Shown here one piece after another: positions 17,304-28,050 of a stretch of 64,000 bases of DNA. Source of the DNA: Streptacidiphilus fuscans (GTDB taxonomy: Bacteria > Actinomycetota > Actinomycetes > Streptomycetales > Streptomycetaceae); the NCBI RefSeq assembly GCF_015690355.1, contig NZ_JADPRT010000002.1:631337-695336 (forward strand), written 5' to 3'. The translations under genes and the position numbers were made by a program. The number at the start of each line of letters is the position of its first letter. Position 1 is the first letter of the stretch. The notes under the pieces are model-generated. The model saw only the letters and a list, made by a program, of their open reading frames with translations, had not been told where the DNA came from and ran no database searches.

Positions 17304-18692
17304 ATGGACTCCCTCAGGCCCGCCGTCGAGCCGGACCCGCCCTACCCCGGCGGGGACGACACGCGGCTCCGCCGCACCCTCGGCTTCCGTGAGCTCGTGG
17401 TCTTCGGGATGCTCTTCATCGCGCCCATGGCACCCGTCGGGATCTTCGGGGTGCTGGACGCCAAGAGCCACGGCGCGGTGGCCACCGTCTACGTCGTCGC
17501 CACCGTCGCGATGGCGTTCACCGCACTGTCCTACGCGTGGATGCTGCGCGTCGTGCCGCAGGCGGGCTCGGTGTACGCCTACGCCCGGGCCGGGCTGGGC
17601 AACGGGCCGGGGTTCGTCGCCGGGTGGATGGCGATGCTGGACTACCTGTTGATCCCCGCCGTCGCGTACGTCTTCTCCGGCATCGCGATGCACTCGCTCG
17701 TCCCCTCCGTCGACCAGTGGATCTGGACGGCGATCGCGGTGGTGGTGACCACCGCGCTCAACCTCTCCGGCGTGCGGCTGGCCGCGCGGGTGGGGACCGT
17801 CGTGCTGCTCTTCGAGCTGGTGGTGCTGGTGGTCTTCGTCGCCGCCGCGACGGAGGCGCTGGTCACCGGCAGCCCGCACCGGCCGCTCGGCTCGCCGTTC
17901 ACCGGCGTCGGCGGCTTCTCGCTCGGCGCGGTGATGTCGGCCGTCTCGGTGGCGGTGCTCTCCTTCCTCGGGTTCGACGCGATCGCCTCGTTCGCCGAGG
18001 AGCACGCGGGGCCGTCGGCCAAGGTCGGCAAGGCCGTGCTGTTCTGCCTCGCGCTCGCGGGCGTCCTCTTCATCGCGCAGTCCTACCTCGCCGCGCTGCT
18101 GGAGCCGGACTCGCCGCAGTACCTGGCGGCCAACCCGGGAGCCCAGGGCAGCGCCTTCTACGACACCGTCGAGTCGGCGATCGGGCACTGGCTGCACCTG
18201 CTGGTCGCGGTCAGCAAGGCGATCGGCGCGGCGTTCGCGGCGCTGGCCGGGCAGGCGGCGGCCGGACGGCTGGTCTTCGCGATGGCCCGCGACGGGCGCC
18301 TGCCGCGCCCGCTGGGCAAGGTCGACCCACGCTCCGGCGTGCCGCGCGCCGCGCTGCTGATCGCCGCGACGATCACACTGGTCGCGGCGGTCTGGTCGGC
18401 GTCCCGCTCGGACGGACTGGACCAGCTGACCTCGGTGGTGAACGTCGGCGCGCTGACGGCGTTCCTGCTGCTGCACGCGTCGGTGATCGCCTGGTACATG
18501 CTGCGGAACGACAGCCGGCGTTGGCTGGTGCACCTGGTACTGCCGCTGATCGGCGCGGGGGTGATCGTGTGGGTGCTGGTCGCCGCGACGCACACCGCGC
18601 AGATCGTCGGCGCGGTCTGGCTGGCGCTCGGCCTCGGCGCGCTCTTCGCCGAGCGGTCCCGAGCACGAAGGGGACGAGCCTCGCGCCGGTAA
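17304..18692 (+). CDS. APC-superfamily amino acid permease
   Basis: Transporter of 462 residues with about 12 hydrophobic segments. LGFRELVVFGMLFIAPMAPVGIFGVLDA is the unwound TM1 region typical of APC permeases, and LSFLGFDAIASFAEE is the conserved TM6 block. RLVFAMARDGRLPRPLGKVDPRSGVPRAAL is the loop 8 signature of amino acid permeases. Substrate cannot be specified. It is divergent from ispH, and GATCAT lies six bases before the ATG, a weak match to the leaderless promoter pattern of this region. Confidence 0.92.
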   Translation: MDSLRPAVEPDPPYPGGDDTRLRRTLGFRELVVFGMLFIAPMAPVGIFGVLDAKSHGAVATVYVVATVAMAFTALSYAWMLRVVPQAGSVYAYARAGLGNGPGFVAGWMAMLDYLLIPAVAYVFSGIAMHSLVPSVDQWIWTAIAVVVTTALNLSGVRLAARVGTVVLLFELVVLVVFVAAATEALVTGSPHRPLGSPFTGVGGFSLGAVMSAVSVAVLSFLGFDAIASFAEEHAGPSAKVGKAVLFCLALAGVLFIAQSYLAALLEPDSPQYLAANPGAQGSAFYDTVESAIGHWLHLLVAVSKAIGAAFAALAGQAAAGRLVFAMARDGRLPRPLGKVDPRSGVPRAALLIAATITLVAAVWSASRSDGLDQLTSVVNVGALTAFLLLHASVIAWYMLRNDSRRWLVHLVLPLIGAGVIVWVLVAATHTAQIVGAVWLALGLGALFAERSRARRGRASRR

Positions 18693-18728
18693 GGGTGGAC
18701 TGTCGGCGGCTGCCCGTAGGCTCGGTCC

Positions 18729-19949
18729 ATGCCTCTCGAGACCTCGCCCGACGCCCCGATCCCGGTCAGTCGCGTCTCCCAGCTGATCGGCGGCTGGGTC
18801 AGCCGCCTCGGCGCGGTCTGGGTCGAGGGCCAGATCACCGAGCTGAGCCGTCGACCGGGCGCCGGTGTCGTCTTCCTGACGCTGCGTGACCCGTCGGCGA
18901 ACGTCTCGATCTCCGTCACCTGCTACCGCGCGGTCTTCGACGCGGTGGCCGATCTCGTCCAGGAGGGTTCGCGCGTCGTCGTCCTGGCCAAGCCCGAGTG
19001 GTACGCGCCGCGCGGCACGCTGTCGCTGCGGGCGACGGAGATCCGGCTGGTCGGCCTGGGCGACCTGCTGGCCCGGTTGGAGCTGCTCAAGCGGAGCCTC
19101 GCCGCCGAGGGGCTCTTCGCCGCCGAGCGAAAGCGGCCGCTGCCGTTCCTGCCGCACTGCGTGGGCCTGGTCACCGGCAGGGCCAGCGCGGCCGAGCGGG
19201 ACGTGCTGCAGAACGCGCGCCGCCGCTGGCCCGCCGTGCGGTTCGAGGTGCGCAACGTGCCGGTGCAGGGCGTGCGGGCGGTGCCGGAGGTGGTCTCCGC
19301 GATCAAGGAGCTCGACGAGCACCCCGAGGTCGACGTGATCATCGTCGCCCGGGGCGGCGGCAGCGTGGAGGATCTGCTCCCCTTCTCCGACGAGGCGCTG
19401 ATCCGGGCGGTGGCCGAGGCGCGCACGCCGGTGGTCAGCGCCATCGGCCACGAACCGGACCAGCCCCTGCTCGACTTCGTCGCCGACCTGCGCGCGTCGA
19501 CGCCGACGGACGCGGCCAAGCGCGTCGTCCCCGACGTCCGGGAGGAGTTGGCGCGCGTCCACGCCCTGCGGGACCGGGCGCGGCTGACGATCGAGTCCCG
19601 GCTGCGCCACGAGTTCGCCGGCCTCGCAGGCGTCCGCAGCCGCCCGGCGCTGGCCGCGCCGCACCGGCTGGTCGACGAGCGCGCGCACGAGGTCAGCGCG
19701 CTGGTCGACCGTGCCCGCCGCACCCTGGGCCACCGGCTCGACCGCGCGGAGACCGAGCTGCACCACACCCTGGCCCGGGTGGTGGCGCTCTCCCCCGCGG
19801 CGACGCTGGAGCGCGGGTACGCGGTCCTGCAGCGGACGGCGGACGGCGCCGTGGTCCGCGCCCCGGGCGACGTCACGGCGGGCGACACGCTGCGGGCCCG
19901 CGTCGCCGAGGGCGAGTTCACCGTGACGGTCGCGGACGAGCAGGGCTGA
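18729..19949 (+). CDS. xseA: exodeoxyribonuclease VII large subunit
   Basis: Protein of 406 residues, standard for XseA. The N-terminal OB fold ([27 protein letters not shown] region) is followed by the catalytic middle: [49 protein letters not shown], and [28 protein letters not shown] coiled-coil C-terminal half follows. It degrades single-stranded DNA bidirectionally with XseB. TAGGCT ends six bases before the ATG, so translation is probably leaderless. It is 50 bases upstream of xseB. Confidence 0.96.
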   Translation: MPLETSPDAPIPVSRVSQLIGGWVSRLGAVWVEGQITELSRRPGAGVVFLTLRDPSANVSISVTCYRAVFDAVADLVQEGSRVVVLAKPEWYAPRGTLSLRATEIRLVGLGDLLARLELLKRSLAAEGLFAAERKRPLPFLPHCVGLVTGRASAAERDVLQNARRRWPAVRFEVRNVPVQGVRAVPEVVSAIKELDEHPEVDVIIVARGGGSVEDLLPFSDEALIRAVAEARTPVVSAIGHEPDQPLLDFVADLRASTPTDAAKRVVPDVREELARVHALRDRARLTIESRLRHEFAGLAGVRSRPALAAPHRLVDERAHEVSALVDRARRTLGHRLDRAETELHHTLARVVALSPAATLERGYAVLQRTADGAVVRAPGDVTAGDTLRARVAEGEFTVTVADEQG

Positions 19950-19999
19950 AGCGAACCGCACCGGCACGCGCTGTCGGTCGGATTTCCTAAGCTGGTCGC

Positions 20000-20275
20000 A
20001 TGGCGACCAAGCAGGCGAAGCAGGACCTCTCCGCGGACAACGCGATGGGCTACGAGCAGGCCAGGGACGAACTGCTCGACGTGGTGCGCAAGCTGGAGAC
20101 GGGCGGCGGCACTCTGGAGGAGTCGCTGGCGCTCTGGGAGCGCGGCGAGCAGCTGGCCAAGGTCTGCGAGCGCTGGCTGAACGGCGCCCGGGCCCGCCTC
20201 GACGCCGCACTCGCCGCGGAGGAGGACGCCGCGGCCGGGGACGAGGAGGCCGACGAAACGGACGGACAGGAGTAA
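20000..20275 (+). CDS. xseB: exodeoxyribonuclease VII small subunit
   Basis: Small helical protein of 91 residues: [21 protein letters not shown], then [22 protein letters not shown], the two-helix hairpin of XseB. The acidic C-terminus is variable. It binds the coiled coil of XseA. TAAGCT ends six bases before the ATG, giving the gene its own apparent leaderless promoter although it follows xseA closely. A 13-base unit (ACGGACAGGAGTA, 20262-20274 and 20275-20287) is duplicated in tandem exactly across the stop codon. Confidence 0.95.
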   Translation: MATKQAKQDLSADNAMGYEQARDELLDVVRKLETGGGTLEESLALWERGEQLAKVCERWLNGARARLDAALAAEEDAAAGDEEADETDGQE

Positions 20276-20331
20276 CGGACAGGAGTAATCGCAGACGAGA
20301 GTCAGGAGTCAGGCAGTAACGGATGTCACAT

Positions 20332-20361
20332 CTTCAACCTCTGCTTTGGAAATAGTTGAAG
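20332..20361. promoter_or_regulatory. inverted repeat in AT-rich nitroreductase promoter
   Basis: CTTCAAC (20332-20338) and GTTGAAG (20355-20361) form a 7-bp perfect inverted repeat over 16 bases inside an unusually AT-rich stretch (about 20325-20380), 75 bases before the nitroreductase start. Probably an operator or activator site; the regulator is unknown. Confidence 0.5.
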
Positions 20362-20435
20362 CATCATCTATGTTGGATCTCGAAGACGGCGCGCCCCGAG
20401 CCGCCTTTCCTTCCAGATCTTCAGAGGTGTGACTC

Positions 20436-21038
20436 ATGACTGCCGACGCTCTCGTCCTCGACCCCGCCGCCCAGGACCTGCTCTTCCGTGAGGCCCGCAC
20501 GGCGAACACGTTCTCCGACGAGCCGGTCACCGACGAGCAGGTCCAGGCCATCTACGACCTGGTCAAGTACGCCCCGACCTCGATGAACATGCAGCCGCTG
20601 CGTGTCGTCCTGGTCCGGTCGGCCGAGGCCCGCGAGCGCCTGGTGTCGCACATGATGGACGGCAACAAGGAGAAGACCTCCAAGGCCCCGCTGGTCGCGA
20701 TCCTCGCCACGGACCACGAGTTCCACGAGGAGATGCCGACCCAGTTCCCGCACTTCCCGCAGGCGAAGGACACCGTCTTCGCCGAGCGCCCGGTGCGTGA
20801 GGCGGCCGGCTCCTTCAACGCCTCGCTCCAGGTCGGCTACTTCATCATCGGCGTCCGCGCCGCCGGTCTGGCCGCCGGTCCGATGACGGGCTTCGACGCC
20901 GAGGCCATCAACAAGGACTTCTTCTCCGACGGCGAGCACTCCGTGCTGGCCGTGGTCAACATCGGCAAGCCGGGCGAGAACGCCTGGTTCCCGCGCAGCC
21001 CGCGCCTGTCCTACGACGAGGTCGTCACCACGGTCTGA
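20436..21038 (+). CDS. nitroreductase-family protein (RutE/malonic semialdehyde reductase-like)
   Basis: FMN-dependent oxidoreductase of 200 residues. LFREARTANTFSDEPVTDEQV and YDLVKYAPTSMNMQPLRVVLV are the RutE/HadB-type FMN-binding starts. FNASLQVGYFIIGVRAAGLAAGPMTGFD is the conserved second half. RutE reduces malonic semialdehyde to 3-hydroxypropionate in pyrimidine breakdown. Other members reduce quinones or nitro compounds, so the physiological substrate here is open. AGAGGTGTG precedes the ATG. The gene is monocistronic: it has its own AT-rich promoter and a strong terminator. Confidence 0.9.
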   Translation: MTADALVLDPAAQDLLFREARTANTFSDEPVTDEQVQAIYDLVKYAPTSMNMQPLRVVLVRSAEARERLVSHMMDGNKEKTSKAPLVAILATDHEFHEEMPTQFPHFPQAKDTVFAERPVREAAGSFNASLQVGYFIIGVRAAGLAAGPMTGFDAEAINKDFFSDGEHSVLAVVNIGKPGENAWFPRSPRLSYDEVVTTV

Positions 21039-21081
21039 TCCGGACCACTTGATCCGGCCCGCGCCGGTTCCCCCGGAAACC

Positions 21082-21120
21082 CGAAGGCCCCGACCGAGCA
21101 CCGCCCGGTCGGGGCCTTCG
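21082..21120 (+). terminator. 15-bp perfect hairpin terminator
   Basis: CGAAGGCCCCGACCG (21082-21096) pairs with CGGTCGGGGCCTTCG (21106-21120) around a nine-base loop, followed by TCTGCC. It lies between the convergent nitroreductase and DUF4245 genes and can serve both strands. Confidence 0.92.
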
Positions 21121-21157
21121 TCTGCCTGTCGCCAGGTCCGCCGCGTCTCGTCAGTCG

Positions 21158-21718
21158 TCAGTGGTCGCTGAGCTTGGCGGCGAAGTCGCCGAGCTTGGCG
21201 AAGCTCTCGGTGCCGAAGACGACGGTGGTGCCCTTGGCGCCCGGCAGGACCAGCGCCTGGTAGCGGGTGCCCTGGTAGTGGGTCCAGGCGACGCCGTTCA
21301 CCATGGTCGTGGCCGACTGCTTGACGGCGTCGATGGTGGCGTTCTGCACCACGGTGTTGAGCGGGGCGTTGCTCTGCTCCAGCGCCACGTACTGCGTGGA
21401 CGGGTCGATGAAGCCCAGCGTCCAGGTGTCCGCGTTCGTGCCGTCGTAGTTGACCGAGGTCGCGTTCCAGCCGGACGGCAGGCCCTCGGGCGCCAGCAGC
21501 GGGTACGGGGCCGCGCGGCGGGCGGAGGGGACCGAGTCCTGGTACGGGACCGCATGCACGCCGTTGCCGCCGCTGTGCGGGATGAAGTAGTAGATCACCA
21601 GACCCGCCGCCATCACTGCGGCCAGCGACAACACCATGTCGCGGACGGATTTGGCGGCCATCCCCGGCCGCTTGCGCACAGTCACTGTCTCGGTTGCCAC
21701 GCATCCATGGTGGCCCAT
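21158..21718 (-). CDS. DUF4245 membrane-anchored protein
   Basis: Protein of 186 residues matching DUF4245. A basic N-terminus ([13 protein letters not shown]) precedes one membrane segment ([20 protein letters not shown], about residues 28-47). An extracytoplasmic domain follows with [29 protein letters not shown] and [22 protein letters not shown]. Function is unknown; the gene is the usual divergent partner of glpX in Streptomyces. The start is uncertain: ATG at 21718, or GTG 18 bases inside; neither has a clear ribosome site. Confidence 0.88.
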   Translation of the reverse strand: MGHHGCVATETVTVRKRPGMAAKSVRDMVLSLAAVMAAGLVIYYFIPHSGGNGVHAVPYQDSVPSARRAAPYPLLAPEGLPSGWNATSVNYDGTNADTWTLGFIDPSTQYVALEQSNAPLNTVVQNATIDAVKQSATTMVNGVAWTHYQGTRYQALVLPGAKGTTVVFGTESFAKLGDFAAKLSDH

Positions 21719-21917
21719 GCCCTGTGGATCACTGTCGCTGGGGGCGGTTTACACGCCGTGCGCGGGTGCTACGGAAGGGATGAGGGAGGATGGAGGGACT
21801 GTCGGAGGCTGCACGGGCAGCCGCACGTGCCGGGCGACACAGACATTCCCCCAGGTCGAAGATACGATCGCAGCACCCTCATCCGGCCGTCGGCGTACAG
21901 AGAGGTACGAAAACTCG

Positions 21918-22958
21918 ATGACCGACCAGCATTCGCACCGTCTGCCCTCGTCTCTGGAGGTCGCCCCAGAGGCACCTGACCGCAACCTCGCTCTCGAACT
22001 GGTCCGCGTCACCGAAGCAGCCGCCATGGCTGCCGGTCGCTGGGTCGGCAAGGGCGACAAGAACGGAGCGGACGGCGCCGCCGTCCGTGCCATGCGCACC
22101 CTCGTCCACACCGTCTCGATGAACGGCGTCGTCGTCATCGGTGAAGGGGAGAAGGACGAGGCTCCCATGCTCTTCAACGGCGAGCGGATCGGCGACGGCA
22201 CCGGTGCGGAGTGCGACGTCGCCGTGGACCCGATCGACGGGACCACCCTGACGGCGAAGGGCATGCCCAACGCCATCGCCGTGCTCGCCGTCGCGGACCG
22301 TGGCACCATGTTCGACCCGAGCGCCGTCTTCTACATGGACAAGCTCGTCGCGGGTCCGGAGGCGGCCGGCCTGGTCGACATCAATGCCCCGGTCGCCCAC
22401 AACGTCCAGGCGGTCGCCCGTGCCAAGGGCACCGCTCCCGAGGACGTCACCGTCGTCCTGCTGGACCGCCCGCGCCACGAGAAGCTGGCGCAGGAGATCC
22501 GCGCGGCGGGCGCCCGGATCAAGTTCATCTCCGACGGCGACGTCGCAGGCTCGATCATGGCTGTCCGCGAGGGCACCGGCGTCGACCTGCTGCTCGGCGT
22601 CGGCGGCACGCCCGAGGGCATCATCACCGCCTGCGCCATAAAGTGCCTGGGCGGCGTGATCCAGGGCAAGCTCTGGCCGAAGGACGAGGCCGAGCGGCAG
22701 AAGGCACTGGACGCGGGTCACGACCTGGACCGCGTGCTGTCGACGGACGACCTGGTCAGCGGCGAGAACGTGTTCTTCGTGGCGACCGGCATCACCGACG
22801 GCGAGCTGCTCCGCGGCGTTCGCTACCGCAACGAGACCGCCACGACCAGCTCGCTGGTCATGCGCTCGAAGAGCGGCACGATCCGCCAGATCGACAGCGA
22901 GCACAAGCTGTCGAAGCTGCGGGCCTACAGCGCGGTGGACTTCGACCGCGCCAACTGA
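21918..22958 (+). CDS. glpX: class II fructose-1,6-bisphosphatase
   Basis: Gluconeogenic phosphatase of 346 residues, the GlpX type used by actinomycetes. Motifs in order: [66 protein letters not shown] (Mg-binding DPIDGTT), and [17 protein letters not shown]. It converts fructose 1,6-bisphosphate to fructose 6-phosphate. With pckG at 57-59 kb it covers two committed gluconeogenic steps. The start is set by the conserved N-terminus with AGAGAGG about 12 bases upstream; the frame is open to 21636. Confidence 0.96.
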   Translation: MTDQHSHRLPSSLEVAPEAPDRNLALELVRVTEAAAMAAGRWVGKGDKNGADGAAVRAMRTLVHTVSMNGVVVIGEGEKDEAPMLFNGERIGDGTGAECDVAVDPIDGTTLTAKGMPNAIAVLAVADRGTMFDPSAVFYMDKLVAGPEAAGLVDINAPVAHNVQAVARAKGTAPEDVTVVLLDRPRHEKLAQEIRAAGARIKFISDGDVAGSIMAVREGTGVDLLLGVGGTPEGIITACAIKCLGGVIQGKLWPKDEAERQKALDAGHDLDRVLSTDDLVSGENVFFVATGITDGELLRGVRYRNETATTSSLVMRSKSGTIRQIDSEHKLSKLRAYSAVDFDRAN

Positions 22959-22999
22959 CAGGCCGTTGGCCGTCGGCCGACGGCCGAGCGGAACGCCCG

Positions 23000-23034
23000 A
23001 GGGGCGCGAGGAACGAGCTGTTCCTCGCGCCCCT
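23000..23034. terminator. bidirectional hairpin, short copy of the intergenic repeat
   Basis: AGGGGCGCGAGGAAC (23000-23014) and GTTCCTCGCGCCCCT (23020-23034) pair perfectly over a five-base loop between the convergent glpX and WhiB-like genes. The arm is the same sequence as the ends of the longer repeats at 41.4, 45.9 and 62.5 kb. It therefore doubles as a terminator and a minimal member of that repeat family. Confidence 0.85.
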
Positions 23035-23060
23035 CAGCCGTTCCGTGGCCGCTCGCCGGT

Positions 23061-23414
23061 TCAGCCCGCGATGGGCAGGTCCTGCTCCTGGTCGTGGCGG
23101 CGACGACGGGCCAGCACGACGCGACGCTCGGCCGCGGTCAGGCCGCCCCAGACACCGTAGGGCTCGGGCAGCAGCAGGGCATGGTCCCTGCACTCCAGCA
23201 GCACCGGGCAGCGGGCGCAGACGCGCTTCGCCTGCTCCTCGCGGGCGAGCCGAGCGGCGGTCGGCTCCTTGGAGGGGGCGAAGAAGAGACCGGCCTCGTC
23301 ACGTCGGCACGCGGCACCCGTGTGCCAGGGGTTGTCCTCCGCATCCGGACCGCCGCGCTGTGCGGGAACGCGGGGGCGCAGGCCCACCTGACTGGCTTCG
23401 ATCGGATGCAGCAC
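23061..23414 (-). CDS. wblI: WhiB-like [4Fe-4S] regulator
   Basis: Wbl protein of 117 residues. The four cluster cysteines are in TGAACRRD and KRVCARCPVLLECRDHAL (C-x29-C-x2-C-x5-C arrangement). The G(V/I)WGG turn is in YGVWGGLTAAERR, followed by a basic DNA-binding tail (RRVVLARRRRHDQ). Wbl proteins are iron-sulfur partners of the principal sigma factor in actinobacteria. Position next to glpX matches WblI of S. coelicolor as I recall it, so the symbol is inferred from context. GTG start at 23414 has AGGAG six bases upstream. Confidence 0.92.
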   Translation of the reverse strand: MLHPIEASQVGLRPRVPAQRGGPDAEDNPWHTGAACRRDEAGLFFAPSKEPTAARLAREEQAKRVCARCPVLLECRDHALLLPEPYGVWGGLTAAERRVVLARRRRHDQEQDLPIAG

Positions 23415-23730
23415 AGCGCACTCCTGACGACGGGCCGGGGGAGGGTACGCGCTCGCCTGTCGTCAATCGCGGCGAGCCGATGTGCACCGGGATCTACCCC
23501 GGTGCGAACCGATTCATGCACCCGCCACACAATCCGATCGCCGGATCGTCGTACCCACCAGGGCTCCCACGCATCATGACGGTACGTCAGATTCCGTTCC
23601 GGGCAGGACCGGTCGGGTTCGCTCGGAATTCACCCGTGATCCGCCGGGATCCGCCGTCATCTGTGGGGATCCGCCGTGATCGGCCTTCATCCGCCCGGGA
23701 CCCACCCGGGACTGTCCGGATCGGTCGCCG
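23415..23730. other. intergenic region upstream of the Wbl gene
   Basis: 316 bases without a gene. It holds an 8-bp hairpin, GCACCGGG/CCCGGTGC (23484-23491 with 23498-23505), in the presumed Wbl leader on the minus strand. A cluster of GATCCGCCG repeats lies at about 23640-23690. No conserved RNA or ORF was recognised. Confidence 0.5.
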
Positions 23731-24480
23731 CTACCCGAGTTGCTTCTTCAGCCGGTCGACCAGCTTGGGCTTCTTGTGCCGGGCGGAGACCCCGCCGAAG
23801 ACCGCGCCGCCGCGGATCGTCACCACCGGGCCGCCGGGGGTCTGCCCCTCCTCCTCCTGGACGTCGAAGCCGCCGAAGATCGCCACTCCGCCGCCACGCA
23901 CGCTCGCGGTGGCCGGGACGGCGATGTCGATGCCGCCGAAGACCGTCCAGGCGTTGATCACCAGCTCGGGGCCCTCGATGACCGCGTCGGAGAGGTCGAT
24001 CTCGACGCCGCCGAAGACGGCGATCGCCTTCATCAGCCCACGGGCACGGAAGCGGCCCTTGCGCTGGGCTCCGCCGAAGACCGCGATCGCGTGGTCCGTC
24101 GTCGTCCCCACGAACGGCTCGGGCTGCGGCTGGGCCGGAGCGGGGGTCGGCATCGGCGTGCCCACGGCGGGGAGGTCCTTGGTCAGCGGGACCAGCTCGC
24201 CCATCGTCTTCGCCGCGTAGGCGGCCTCCAGCCGCTCCGCGTGCTCGTCGGCGTTCAGGCGGCCCTCGGCGTAGGCGTCGCGCAGCGCCTCGGCGACGCG
24301 TTCGCGGTCGGCGTCGGAGGCGCGCAGGTCGTCCGGGCCGGACGGCGCGGACGGGGCGACCGGGTCGGCGTAGGGCCTGGCCGCGGGCGACGGCTTGTCG
24401 AAGGACGGCTTCGCCTGGGGCAGGCGCTCCGGCTCCTGCTCGGGCGGCTGCTGCGACGGCGAAGACGAGGAGTTGTCCAC
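23731..24480 (-). CDS. DUF1707 plus LiaF-like C-terminal domain protein
   Basis: Protein of 249 residues. A Pro/Ser-rich N-terminus is followed by [42 protein letters not shown], the DUF1707 helix pair (SHOCT-like). The C-terminal half is a beta-helix of repeats, each with a xVFGG turn ([45 protein letters not shown]). This is the cell-wall-active antibiotic response domain of LiaF/VraT-type proteins, suggesting an envelope-stress link. GTG at 24480 is chosen because TATCCT ends six bases upstream (leaderless); an in-frame start at 24504 is the alternative. Confidence 0.88.
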   Translation of the reverse strand: MDNSSSSPSQQPPEQEPERLPQAKPSFDKPSPAARPYADPVAPSAPSGPDDLRASDADRERVAEALRDAYAEGRLNADEHAERLEAAYAAKTMGELVPLTKDLPAVGTPMPTPAPAQPQPEPFVGTTTDHAIAVFGGAQRKGRFRARGLMKAIAVFGGVEIDLSDAVIEGPELVINAWTVFGGIDIAVPATASVRGGGVAIFGGFDVQEEEGQTPGGPVVTIRGGAVFGGVSARHKKPKLVDRLKKQLG

Positions 24481-24639
24481 GCGCCGAGGATAGTCAGCGG
24501 GCACCTGCCGGGACCAGCAGAACGGGCCGCGTCTGTGATCCAGGGCACCTCACCCGCACCGCCCGACGGCTTCCGCGTGCCGCTCGATACCCTGGAGGGC
24601 GCGCCGACGACGACGCCTGACCGTGAGGATTGTCCGCTG

Positions 24640-26295
<1,656 letters not shown>

Positions 26296-26394
26296 GGCCA
26301 CCAGGCAGGCCGACGGACGGAGTCCGGCGCAGGCGGTCGAAGCTTGAGAGGCCCCCTGGGGCCGAGCAATGCGAGACCGGCCATCGGCGCAGGT

Positions 26395-26475
26395 GTCAAG
26401 GGCAACGACTTCTTCACCGACCCGGGCCCGGTCCAGCCGCTGATCACCAACATCCCGGTCGGCCCCAAGGCCTGA
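26395..26475 (+). pseudogene. orphan C-terminal tail of a class I fumarase
   Basis: In the same frame as the upstream fumarase, 26395-26475 reads [26 protein letters not shown] then a stop. It repeats the KGNDFFT of the real C-terminus; a 21-base DNA stretch (26221-26241) recurs identically at 26398-26418. The intervening codons 26296-26394 are open but unrelated to fumarase. This looks like the leftover 3' end of a second fumarase copy after recombination, or the original tail displaced by an insertion. Confidence 0.7.
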
Positions 26476-26496
26476 CGGCCCGGATCCCGTTCCGCC

Positions 26497-26531
26497 CGAG
26501 GGGGCTTCCGCTGCGTGCGGGAGCCCCCTCG
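26497..26531 (+). terminator. hairpin terminator after fumarase
   Basis: CGAGGGGGCTTCCG (26497-26510) pairs with CGGGAGCCCCCTCG (26518-26531) with one G-T pair and a seven-base loop. It lies after the orphan tail, suggesting the transcript of the class I fumarase still runs through the remnant. Confidence 0.85.
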
Positions 26532-26606
26532 GCGTGCGTTCGGCCCGAACGGGTGAGCAGCGCCCCGTCCGGGAACAGTGCGGCCCCGCCAGGCGCTGAG
26601 CAGAAT

Positions 26607-27992
26607 ATGAGTGACTTCCGGATCGAGCACGACTCGATGGGCGAGGTGCGGGTTCCCGTCGACGCGAAGTGGCGGGCGCAGACGCAGCGGGCGGTGGAGA
26701 ACTTCCCGATCTCCGGGCAGCGGTTGGAGCGGGCGCACATCGCCGCGTTGGCGCGGATCAAGGCCGCGGCGGCGACGGTGAACGCCAAGCTCGGGGTGCT
26801 GGACGCGGAGACCGCGGAGGCGATCCGCGCGGCGGCCGAGGAGGTCGCGGAGGGGCGCTGGGACGCGGAGTTCCCGATCGACGTCTTCCAGACCGGGTCC
26901 GGGACGTCGTCCAACATGAACGCCAACGAGGTCATCGCGACGCTGGCGAGCGAGCGGCTGGGGCGGCCGGTCCATCCGAACGACCACGTCAACGCGAGCC
27001 AGTCGTCCAACGACGTCTTCCCGAGCTCGATCCACATCGCCGCCACCGCGGCGGTCGCCCACGACCTGATCCCCGCGCTCAACCACCTCGCCGACGCCCT
27101 CGCGCGCAAGGCGGAGGAGTTCGCGGTGACGGTGAAGTCGGGCCGCACGCACCTGATGGACGCGACGCCGGTCACCCTCGGCCAGGAGTTCGGCGGCTAC
27201 GCCGCCCAGGTCCGGTACGGCGTGGAGCGGCTGCGGGCCACGCTTCCGCGCGTGGCCGAGCTGCCGCTGGGCGGGACGGCGGTCGGGACGGGGATCAACA
27301 CCCCGCCCGGCTTCTCCGCCGCCGTGATCGATGAGGTGGCGCGCGAGACGGGGCTGCCGCTGACCGAGGCGCGGGACCACTTCGAGGCGCAGGGCGCCCG
27401 GGACGGCCTGGTGGAGCTGAGCGGTCAGCTGCGCACCATCGCCGTCGGGTTCACGAAGATCTCCAACGACCTGCGCTGGATGGGCTCGGGGCCGCGCACC
27501 GGCCTCGGCGAGATCAACCTGCCCGACCTCCAGCCGGGTTCGTCGATCATGCCGGGCAAGGTCAACCCGGTGATCCCGGAGGCGACGCTGATGGTCGCCG
27601 CGCAGGTGGCCGGCAACGACACCACCGTCGCGATCGCGGGCGCGAGCGGCAGCTTCGAGCTGAACGTGATGCTGCCGGTCATCGCCCGCAACGTGCTGGA
27701 GTCGGTACGGCTGCTGGCCGCCGTCGCCCGGCTGCTGGCCGACCGCACGGTCGACGGCATCACCGCCAACACCGAGCGGCTGCGCGAGTACGCGGAGTCC
27801 TCGCCGTCGGTGGTGACGCCGCTCAACCGGTACCTCGGGTACGAGGAGGCCGCGAAGATCGCCAAGCAGGCCCTGGCGGAGCGCAAGACGATCCGCCAGG
27901 TCGTGCTCGAACGCGGCCATGTGGCGGAGGGGCGGATCACCGAGCAGCAGTTGGACGAGGCCCTGGACGTGCTGCGGATGACCCACCCCTGA
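26607..27992 (+). CDS. fumC: fumarate hydratase, class II
   Basis: Iron-independent fumarase of 461 residues. Motifs: [51 protein letters not shown], and the signature [15 protein letters not shown] with the catalytic Ser of the flexible loop. It performs the same reaction as the class I enzyme encoded just upstream, and stays active when iron-sulfur clusters are damaged. ATG at 26607 fits the conserved [17 protein letters not shown] start; no clear ribosome site is seen and the frame is open to 26553. Confidence 0.97.
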   Translation: MSDFRIEHDSMGEVRVPVDAKWRAQTQRAVENFPISGQRLERAHIAALARIKAAAATVNAKLGVLDAETAEAIRAAAEEVAEGRWDAEFPIDVFQTGSGTSSNMNANEVIATLASERLGRPVHPNDHVNASQSSNDVFPSSIHIAATAAVAHDLIPALNHLADALARKAEEFAVTVKSGRTHLMDATPVTLGQEFGGYAAQVRYGVERLRATLPRVAELPLGGTAVGTGINTPPGFSAAVIDEVARETGLPLTEARDHFEAQGARDGLVELSGQLRTIAVGFTKISNDLRWMGSGPRTGLGEINLPDLQPGSSIMPGKVNPVIPEATLMVAAQVAGNDTTVAIAGASGSFELNVMLPVIARNVLESVRLLAAVARLLADRTVDGITANTERLREYAESSPSVVTPLNRYLGYEEAAKIAKQALAERKTIRQVVLERGHVAEGRITEQQLDEALDVLRMTHP

Positions 27993-28022
27993 CACCGGTT
28001 CAGCCGGTTCAGCCGTTTACGG

Positions 28023-28050
28023 CCTACGACCTACGACCTACGACCTACGA
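28023..28050. repeat. (CCTACGA)4 tandem repeat across chitinase stop
   Basis: Four exact tandem copies of CCTACGA; the minus-strand stop codon of the chitinase gene (28045-28047) lies inside the fourth. Likely replication slippage. It can shift the stop without harming the mature enzyme. Confidence 0.85.

Noticed and set aside
17211..20210. 999-codon minus-strand frame
   Set aside because: Shadow of the APC permease and xseA; no start context or domain.
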